DNA of 6,384 nt. Origin: an uncultured Moraxella sp. (GTDB lineage: Bacteria; Pseudomonadota; Gammaproteobacteria; Pseudomonadales; Moraxellaceae). Positions within the stretch are counted from its first letter, which is position 1, and each line of letters begins with the position of its first letter. Where the stretch lies: positions 1-6,384 of the forward strand of contig CALAPG010000226.1 of assembly GCA_937889485.1 (NCBI GenBank), given 5' to 3'. Shown here piece by piece: positions 1 through 4,955 of this stretch. The notes under the pieces are model-generated. The model saw nothing but the letters and a program-made list of their open reading frames with translations, did not search any database and was not told the DNA's origin. The position numbers and the translations under genes were made by a program.

Positions 1-707
1 TGGTTTAGCTGGCGGGCGGTTGATGGTGAGCTTACCAAACTATTGATATTAAAAATGGCATATTGTATACCCAATGTAAGCAATAATAACACACTACCAA
101 AAAACCAAATCAATGACATACCAACAGAGTGGGTGGCACCTTTGTGTTGTGAGGAAGCCTGTTGGTCAAAGCGCTGTGCCATTTTTTTACGATAAACCGT
201 TTGGTCGGCTTGGTGCTCATAGTCCACTTCAACCTCTAGCTGGTCTAATACATTAGAGAAGTCATTTTGTGAGGTTGGATTTTTGCTAGCCGCTGCTGTG
301 GGTGTGGTGGCATCTGTTTGTTCTGAGACATCGGCATCTTGTAATAATTGTTCTAGCCACGCCGTGTCCTCGTTAGGATCTTCTTTGCTAGCCGCATGAT
401 GACTAAATACAGGTGTGCTGGCAGTTGTCGTTACCGAATCAAAGTCATCCATGATGCTAAAATCATTTTTACCCGCCTTTCGACTTGATGTTAATTTGTT
501 TTTGGTGTTGGATATCGCATCGTTGGTAGGACAATCAGCAATGAGGGTAGTGGTGGTGTTATCCTCGGCATCGGCTTGTTCTTCAAGGGCTGAGAACACA
601 GTTTTACAATGGGCGCAACGAACAAATCCTAGTTTTTCGCTGAGCTGTTCATCCGTGATGGTAAAATCATGGTGACAGTTTGGACATTGGGTTTGGTGTA
701 GGCTCAT
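1..707 (-). CDS. Zinc-ribbon / DUF3426 family membrane protein, C-terminus cut by window edge
   Basis: Reading the minus strand from the ATG at 707 gives 235 codons without a stop, so the gene continues past the left edge. Residues 8-34 form an MJ0042-type zinc ribbon: C8-P-N-C11, then a GFVRC31-AHC34-KTVF segment. Residues 40-190 are acidic, Ser/Thr/Asn/Gln-rich and low in complexity, probably a flexible cytoplasmic linker. Residues about 196-218 (GMSLIWFFGSVLLLLTLGI and following) form one membrane helix. In this family a periplasmic DUF3426 domain follows; only its first residues are in view. The function of the family is unknown. In many gammaproteobacteria such genes sit between prmA and dusB-fis, which fits prmA lying upstream here. 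The start is fixed because the ribbon begins only seven residues after M1 and the next in-frame Met is M86. Family assignment is confident; any role is not. Confidence 0.88.
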   Translation of the reverse strand, partial: MSLHQTQCPNCHHDFTITDEQLSEKLGFVRCAHCKTVFSALEEQADAEDNTTTTLIADCPTNDAISNTKNKLTSSRKAGKNDFSIMDDFDSVTTTASTPVFSHHAASKEDPNEDTAWLEQLLQDADVSEQTDATTPTAAASKNPTSQNDFSNVLDQLEVEVDYEHQADQTVYRKKMAQRFDQQASSQHKGATHSVGMSLIWFFGSVLLLLTLGIQYAIFNINSLVSSPSTARQLN

Positions 708-712
708 AAAAA

Positions 713-740
713 ATCATATCCCTATTAGCATGATTGTCAA
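713..740 (-). promoter_or_regulatory. Sigma70-type promoter of the zinc-ribbon gene, abutting its start codon
   Basis: On the minus strand there is a perfect -35 TTGACA (740-735), a 16-nt spacer and a -10 TATGAT (718-713, five of six matches to consensus). Only five T residues separate the -10 from the ATG at 707. Transcription would therefore be expected to begin at or within one base of the A of the start codon. An AGGGA (723-719), 11 nt before the ATG, could be a weak ribosome binding site if a longer transcript exists. The hexamers are seen directly; activity is inferred. Confidence 0.6.
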
Positions 741-1146
741 ACTTACAAAACAGAGTCGCGGCGGTTGTTGCTATATTCATACCCGCAGCATAAGCTATTT
801 TGATGATGATCGCGAGTAGTGCAAGGCGGTGGGCGGACGTTTAAAATTTGCCTTTCTTATTATCGCCCTGCTGATTTATGTAGTGGTTTAAAAGATTTTG
901 ATTTTAAAGACGCCCGCTTCAAAAAATCTCTCAATAACGATACCGTAACCCATGCGTGATGAGCAATTTTTGCCCAGCTTTTGCTGTTACTGTGGTTGGG
1001 GCTGTTAAACAAGGTGGTGCGGTCATTTTATCGCAATCTAAATAATAAGACAAACATTTGTTATTAAATAATAAATTGCTCGTTAGGCAGGTCACAAAGC
1101 CAACTGATCTTTTTGGCAATGTGACCCCTAACGCCATCTATTGGAT
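741..1146. other. Gene-poor spacer between prmA and the zinc-ribbon gene
   Basis: About 400 bases carry no gene I can support. The longest minus-strand frame (931-1137, 68 codons) has no ribosome binding site, resembles no family I know, and runs through a palindrome. On the plus strand, two short frames look faintly protein-like: a 20-codon hydrophobic frame at 829-891 starting with GTG, and a 46-codon frame at 819-959 rich in Lys, Asp and Phe near its end. They overlap in different frames and have no convincing initiation signal, so they may be remnants of a decayed gene or chance. The spacer also holds a 53-bp palindromic element (1081-1133), an A+T-rich imperfect hairpin around 1040-1063, and an imperfect inverted repeat at 831-915. 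No tRNA or transposase is seen. Confidence 0.6.
1081..1133. repeat. 53-bp imperfect palindrome (REP-like hairpin)
   Basis: CGTTAGG (1081-1087) pairs with CCTAACG (1127-1133), GGTCACA (1090-1096) pairs with TGTGACC (1120-1126), and GCCAA (1099-1103) pairs with TTGGC (1113-1117). This makes 19 base pairs interrupted only by a CA bulge and a symmetric AA/AA internal loop, with a 9-nt apical loop. It starts 14 bp after the prmA stop. No T-tract follows on either strand, so it does not look like an intrinsic terminator. A palindromic repeat element, an mRNA 3'-end stabiliser or a protein-binding site are all possible. Confidence 0.65.
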
Positions 1147-2058
1147 TTAAGGTGCGCGGCGAAAACCTGACAAACGGTGCCAATGTTTGTCTTCTTGCGC
1201 GGTAAATGTAAATTCGCCGTCCATCTCAAAATACGGCTGATAGGCGGTTTTGACATCCATCACTTGGTTTTCAATCAACCCTGCCAATACAATGCGACCT
1301 TGCGGTTTGAGTAAGGTGGCAAAATACGGCGCTAGGCTCACTAACGGTTTTGCCAAAATATTGGCGGTCACAAAATCCACGGGTAAGATGTCATTGTTTT
1401 GGCAAAACTGGTTAAATTCATCGGGCAAAAAAGCTGCCAGTTGTGGCAGAACTTGGTTGCGTTCGGCATTTTGTTTGGTGGCTAAAACAGCTTGTGGGTC
1501 AATGTCGACAGCGTATACTTGTTTTGCACCCAATAATAGCGCAGCAATCCCTAAAATACCCGAACCGCAACCATAATCAATCACCACTTGGTCTTTGAGT
1601 GGTTGCTCGGTGAGCCAGTCCAAACAGAGTCGGGTAGTGGCATGGTAGCCTGTACCAAACGCCAAGCCTGGATCCATCATAATGTTAATGGCATCAGGGT
1701 TTGGGGCGCTTAGCCATTTTGGCACAATCCAAAGTCCATTGGCGCATTCAATAGGGTGGTAATTTTTCATCCACTCGCGTTCCCAGTCTTTGTCATCCAC
1801 TTGACTGAGCCAAACACGGCTAGCGCTGACTTGATGAGCAATATCTTGACTTAACTCTTCTAGATTGAGGGCGCTATCAAATAGCGCTGTCATAATCACG
1901 TCATCCCATAATGGCGACTCACCAGGTAGCGGCTCAAATAGGGGCTGGTCACCTGCATCATCAAGACTGATGCTGAGGGCATCAGCTTCAAGCATCAGCG
2001 CTTCTGCCAGTTCGGCTTGCGATTTTTCACACTGAATGTGTAATTGTTGCCAAGGCAT
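1147..2058 (-). CDS. prmA: Ribosomal protein L11 methyltransferase PrmA
   Basis: Encodes 303 residues, normal for the family. PrmA is a cytoplasmic SAM-dependent enzyme that trimethylates lysines and the N-terminal amine of ribosomal protein L11. The N-terminal L11-recognition domain (about 1-100) shows the family's LFEPLPGESPLWDD stretch at residues 40-53. The linker and active-site loop DPGLAFGTGYHATT is at 129-142. SAM-binding motif I, VIDYGCGSGILG, is at 159-170, the acidic ribose-binding strand AVDIDP at 183-188, and the catalytic-face ANIL at 232-235. The family-typical C-terminal HRLSGFRR ends at residue 301. I chose the ATG at 2058 because AAGGA lies 7 nt upstream and the protein then begins MPWQQL as relatives do. 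An in-frame ATG at 2109 would add 17 hydrophobic residues and has no ribosome binding site. The loop has Tyr where E. coli PrmA has Thr (GTGTH), probably a lineage variant. Confidence 0.96.
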   Translation of the reverse strand: MPWQQLHIQCEKSQAELAEALMLEADALSISLDDAGDQPLFEPLPGESPLWDDVIMTALFDSALNLEELSQDIAHQVSASRVWLSQVDDKDWEREWMKNYHPIECANGLWIVPKWLSAPNPDAINIMMDPGLAFGTGYHATTRLCLDWLTEQPLKDQVVIDYGCGSGILGIAALLLGAKQVYAVDIDPQAVLATKQNAERNQVLPQLAAFLPDEFNQFCQNNDILPVDFVTANILAKPLVSLAPYFATLLKPQGRIVLAGLIENQVMDVKTAYQPYFEMDGEFTFTAQEDKHWHRLSGFRRAP

Positions 2059-2065
2059 AATAAGA

Positions 2066-2070
2066 TCCTT
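2066..2070 (-). promoter_or_regulatory. Ribosome binding site that sets the prmA start
   Basis: AAGGA on the minus strand, 7 nt before the ATG at 2058. It is the only Shine-Dalgarno-like match near either candidate start and decides for 2058 over the upstream in-frame ATG at 2109. Confidence 0.75.
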
Positions 2071-2150
2071 AAGAATTAAAAAACCAAAAACAATGATTGA
2101 TTCCCCCATAAAGATAGGGTGATAGACTAATCATCGCATCATACGAAGTG

Positions 2151-2159
2151 ATTATAGCA
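2151..2159 (-). promoter_or_regulatory. Extended -10 promoter of prmA
   Basis: The minus strand reads TGCTATAAT: a perfect TATAAT (2156-2151) preceded by the TGn extension. No good -35 hexamer lies 16-18 nt upstream, as is common for extended -10 promoters. The start of transcription would fall near 2144, leaving a leader of about 86 nt before the prmA ATG. The motif directly adjoins the T-tract of the preceding terminator-like hairpin. Confidence 0.55.
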
Positions 2160-2201
2160 AAAAGCCGCGGCATCGGCATACTTACTGTTTGCCGTGCAGC
2201 G
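2159..2201 (-). terminator. Probable intrinsic terminator of mrcB
   Basis: On the minus strand, 14 nt after the mrcB stop, CGC-T-GCA-CGGCA pairs with TGCCG-A-TGC-C-GCG around an 11-nt loop. The stem has 11 base pairs with one mismatch and one bulged A. It is followed by GC and then five T residues (2163-2159). The stem is imperfect, so termination may be partial. It would separate mrcB transcription from the prmA promoter just downstream. Confidence 0.5.
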
Positions 2202-2214
2202 CTTCGACACAGGG

Positions 2215-4770
2215 TTAAAACATATCTTTGACGGACTTCTCTAGCCAAGATTGTGACCGCGGTTTTGGGTTTAACGGTTGGTTGCCGTCTACTCCCTCTA
2301 TCAGCGGGTTATGGCTGGCGGGGTCTTGGGGGGTTGCGGGTGTGCTGGGTTCGGTGGATTGGTTTTTTTGAAGGTTGTCATAGCGCTGCTGCTGGCTTTG
2401 GTGAAACTCGCTCAAGGCTTGTTGCTGTTCGGCCGCAAAACGCGCTTCTTGCTCACGCTGATAGATGGCGACAGCACACTCGCTACTTTCTTCAGGCAAA
2501 TAGGTGGTATCCACAGGAATGTATATGGCATTGGGGCAATCTTGATGAGATAGCTGCGATTTGCCATTTTCCATCCATAACCATTCAATGTTGCTGGGTG
2601 CTACAAGGTTAACAGGGGTGAGGCTCAATCGCTGCATAAAGTTAATCCACATGGGTAGTGCGCCATTGCCACCACTTAACCCTGTGGGTTTGTTGTCATC
2701 AAGCCCAACCCATACCACGCTCACATAGTTGCCGCTGTAGCCTGCAAACCACGCATCACGATAGTCATTGGTGGTGCCTGTTTTGCCCGCTAGGTTTAGT
2801 TGGTTGCCTAAATTGAGTGCCGCCTTGGCAGTGCCTTGTTTGATGACTTGCTGCATGGCAAAGTTGGTGAGATACGCGGCGGTGGGGTTCACGGCTTGTT
2901 GGGTTTGTTGCTGGCTGCCCTGTACGGTTCTGCCTTGGCTGTCAATAATGCTACGAATGGTGTGAATGTCATGCTTGGTACCGCCTGTGGCTAAGACTTG
3001 ATAAACCCCAAGCATGTTCATGGGTGACAAATTGACCGCGCCTAGTAGGCTTGCAGGGTAGCTAGGTAAGGGTTGGGGAGCGCCCATGCGATACAGTTGG
3101 TTCAAAAAACTGGGGATACCCACTTCGGTGCCCACCCTGACCGCTGCTTGGTTGTATGAGTTGGCAAGCGCAGTGATCAGCGGTACAGTACCGTGGCTAG
3201 CTCCACCATAGTTGCTAGGCGTCCACGTGGTGTTATTGCTCATTTTGAGGATAACGGGGCTATCATCCACGCTGCTAGACAGGTTGTATTTGCCCTGCTC
3301 AAAGGCTGTGAGATAAATAATGGGTTTTAACAATGAGCCCACTTGGCGTTTGGCATCCACGGCGCGGTTAAATCCTGTAAACTCCGTGCTGCTGCCCACA
3401 ACTGCCAATAATTCACCGTTGATTGGGTTGGCGGTGACCAACGCCGCTTGCAAATTGCCCAGTTGTTTGGGCTGGTTTTTTTTGAGCTGCCCCAAACTTT
3501 GAGCCACTGCCTCGCTGGCAGATTTTTGGACATTGGGGTCAAAACTGGTAAAGATGCGTAGCCCTTCATTTTTTAAGTCATCGGCATGATAAGTTCGCGT
3601 CAGTTCGCGTTTGACAATATCAAGATAATCAGGAAATCTGGTTTTGCCAATCACAGGATTATGAACGATATCAAGCGGGCGTTGGCTGGCTTCTTCATAC
3701 TGCTGTTGGCTGATTTTGCCTGTTACTTGCATGTTGCTTAGGACAATATTGCGGCGTTTAAGCGCGGCCTCAGGATAGCGTAGCGGATTATATTGGGTGG
3801 GGCCTTTTGCCAATCCAACCAACATTGCCATTTGGTCAATGCGCAATTCTTTGAGTGGGCGATTAAAATAAAACTGGGATGCCAGCCCAAATCCATTAAT
3901 CGAATGATTTCCGTTTTGACCCAACGTGATTTCATTGATATAAGTTTGTAAAATGTCGTTTTTTGAGTAATGTAATTCAAGCAAAATTGCCATGACCGCT
4001 TCATTGGCTTTACGCTTGAGGGTACGATCTGACGATAAGTAGAAGTTTTTGATCAACTGCTGGGTAATGGTGGAACCACCTTGCCTTGCCCCGCCGCGCA
4101 CGTTGCTATAAACCGCGCGCCCAATGCCGCGTATAGATACCCCGTGGTGCTGATAAAAACTGCGGTCTTCTGTGGCAACCAATGCATCAATCAGCGGCTG
4201 CGGAATGTCTTGGATAGAAACCACAATGCGATCTTCATTGTTGTCAGGATAAATTCCCCCCAATAATACAGGGGCAAGGCGCGCCACCCCCGCGGTATTG
4301 GGTTGGGTGCTTTGTAGTTTTTCAATTTGGTTGTCTTTTAAGGTGAGCTTGATAATTTGTGACGGTTCTGTATTGTTGGCAGAAAAATTAAATTCACGGG
4401 TATGGATGTAGTATTCGCCATTTTTTTTGGTAAATGTGCCAGGAGACTCATAATCTTTGGCTTGGGCGTAGGTGAGCAGGTTGAGCCAATTGTCAAGTTC
4501 AGCGCTGCTTAGACGGTTGCCAACTGATAGTGCTAAGGGCTGGGAGTAGACTTTTGCAGGAATATTCCACCGCTTGCCTTCAAATTTTTGGGTAATGAGA
4601 TGGTCTTGTTTTATCAAATAAATTGCCAACAAGACCAGTGCCACCAGTACCATGACAATAAAAATAAAACTTAAAAAAAATCCACCACGCTGATGAAATG
4701 GCGTTTGGGCATGGGCGGTGGTGGGTCTAGGTAGTGTGTTAGGGTTTGGCATCATAAAATAAAACGTCAT
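2215..4770 (-). CDS. mrcB: Penicillin-binding protein 1B (bifunctional class A PBP)
   Basis: Encodes 851 residues, close to the 844 of E. coli PBP1B. It polymerises lipid II into glycan strands and cross-links stem peptides in the periplasm, anchored in the inner membrane. A short cytoplasmic tail precedes a membrane helix at about 31-53. A UB2H-like region (about 66-155, with KRWNIPAKVYSQPL) marks it as 1B, the site where LpoB-type activators bind in relatives. The GT51 glycosyltransferase (about 175-360) has EDRSFY with catalytic E201, QGGSTITQQ at 230-238 and E280 in YINE. The transpeptidase has SLLK with nucleophile S479 and K482, SYN at 538-540 and KTG at 663-665. The last 80 residues include C745 and C764, a Gln-rich charged helix (about 770-805) and a Pro/Ser/Thr tail. 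The start is uncertain: ATGs at 4770, 4755 and 4752 all lack a good ribosome binding site, and the open frame reaches a TTG at 4860. Confidence 0.95.
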   Translation of the reverse strand: MTFYFMMPNPNTLPRPTTAHAQTPFHQRGGFFLSFIFIVMVLVALVLLAIYLIKQDHLITQKFEGKRWNIPAKVYSQPLALSVGNRLSSAELDNWLNLLTYAQAKDYESPGTFTKKNGEYYIHTREFNFSANNTEPSQIIKLTLKDNQIEKLQSTQPNTAGVARLAPVLLGGIYPDNNEDRIVVSIQDIPQPLIDALVATEDRSFYQHHGVSIRGIGRAVYSNVRGGARQGGSTITQQLIKNFYLSSDRTLKRKANEAVMAILLELHYSKNDILQTYINEITLGQNGNHSINGFGLASQFYFNRPLKELRIDQMAMLVGLAKGPTQYNPLRYPEAALKRRNIVLSNMQVTGKISQQQYEEASQRPLDIVHNPVIGKTRFPDYLDIVKRELTRTYHADDLKNEGLRIFTSFDPNVQKSASEAVAQSLGQLKKNQPKQLGNLQAALVTANPINGELLAVVGSSTEFTGFNRAVDAKRQVGSLLKPIIYLTAFEQGKYNLSSSVDDSPVILKMSNNTTWTPSNYGGASHGTVPLITALANSYNQAAVRVGTEVGIPSFLNQLYRMGAPQPLPSYPASLLGAVNLSPMNMLGVYQVLATGGTKHDIHTIRSIIDSQGRTVQGSQQQTQQAVNPTAAYLTNFAMQQVIKQGTAKAALNLGNQLNLAGKTGTTNDYRDAWFAGYSGNYVSVVWVGLDDNKPTGLSGGNGALPMWINFMQRLSLTPVNLVAPSNIEWLWMENGKSQLSHQDCPNAIYIPVDTTYLPEESSECAVAIYQREQEARFAAEQQQALSEFHQSQQQRYDNLQKNQSTEPSTPATPQDPASHNPLIEGVDGNQPLNPKPRSQSWLEKSVKDMF

Positions 4771-4794
4771 CAATAAGCGCGCAAAAAGTGAGTT

Positions 4795-4823
4795 ATCATG
4801 ACCGATAATCACAAAAAATTCAA
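4795..4823 (-). promoter_or_regulatory. Candidate mrcB promoter
   Basis: The minus strand has TTGAAT (4823-4818), a 17-nt spacer and CATGAT (4800-4795), each with four of six consensus matches. Transcription would begin near 4788, giving a leader of about 18 nt to the ATG at 4770 or 33-36 nt to the ATGs at 4755/4752. If right, it excludes the TTG at 4860 as the start. The match is moderate. Confidence 0.35.
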
Positions 4824-4877
4824 TGCAAAAAGTTGCGCCCCACGTGTTAACACCTTCCAAAAATTGGCGTGGATTTT

Positions 4878-4924
4878 AACCCCTCACTTAGGTATTTTTG
4901 GGGTACAATGAGGGTTATTTTTTT
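4878..4924 (+). terminator. Terminator-like hairpin upstream of the copper ATPase gene
   Basis: On the plus strand AACC(C)CTCA (4878-4886) pairs with TGAGGGTT (4909-4916): eight base pairs with one bulged C and a 22-nt loop, followed by A and seven T residues (4918-4924). It lies 31 bp before the ATPase start. No plus-strand gene lies upstream in this window, so it might stop antisense readthrough from mrcB, act as a leader attenuator, or be chance. The long loop makes it weaker than a classical terminator. Confidence 0.3.
4904..4909 (+). promoter_or_regulatory. Possible -10 element of the copper ATPase gene
   Basis: TACAAT (five of six matches to consensus) lies 46 nt before the ATG at 4956, predicting a transcript start near 4916. 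The bases 16-18 nt upstream (around CCCTCA) do not resemble a -35 element, so an activator or another promoter may be involved. I found no clear TTGAT-N4-ATCAA FNR-type site in this intergenic region. Confidence 0.3.
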
Positions 4925-4947
4925 GGTGTTTTAGGGCGTTGCCCAAT

Positions 4948-4951
4948 GGAA
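4948..4951 (+). promoter_or_regulatory. Ribosome binding site of the copper ATPase gene
   Basis: GGAA lies 4 nt before the first ATG (4956) and 7 nt before the second (4959). The spacing favours the second ATG, although both give nearly the same protein. A small GGGC-GTT-GCCC hairpin (4934-4944) sits just upstream and could affect ribosome access. Confidence 0.45.
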
Positions 4952-4955
4952 TTTG

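Noticed and set aside
415..675. Plus-strand 86-codon frame
   Set aside because: It lies antisense inside the zinc-ribbon gene, which has clear motifs in its own frame. The antisense translation is compositionally odd and has no ribosome binding site.
1081..1133. Intrinsic terminator for prmA
   Set aside because: The stem is strong, but no run of T follows it on either strand.
931..1137. Minus-strand 68-codon frame between prmA and the zinc-ribbon gene
   Set aside because: No recognisable domain and no Shine-Dalgarno site. Its N-terminal part is simply the translation of the palindromic element.
1250..1576. Plus-strand 108-codon frame
   Set aside because: Antisense shadow of prmA, whose catalytic motifs are all intact on the opposite strand.
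2059..2109. N-terminal extension of PrmA starting at the ATG at 2109
   Set aside because: Adds 17 hydrophobic residues not seen in the family and lacks a ribosome binding site, while AAGGA is well placed for the ATG at 2058.
2253..2612. Plus-strand 119- and 91-codon frames
   Set aside because: Antisense shadows of the low-complexity Gln-rich C-terminus of PBP1B.
4934..4944. GGGC-GTT-GCCC hairpin as a regulatory element
   Set aside because: Only four base pairs with a three-base loop. It is noted as possible local structure near the ribosome binding site but is too short to claim.
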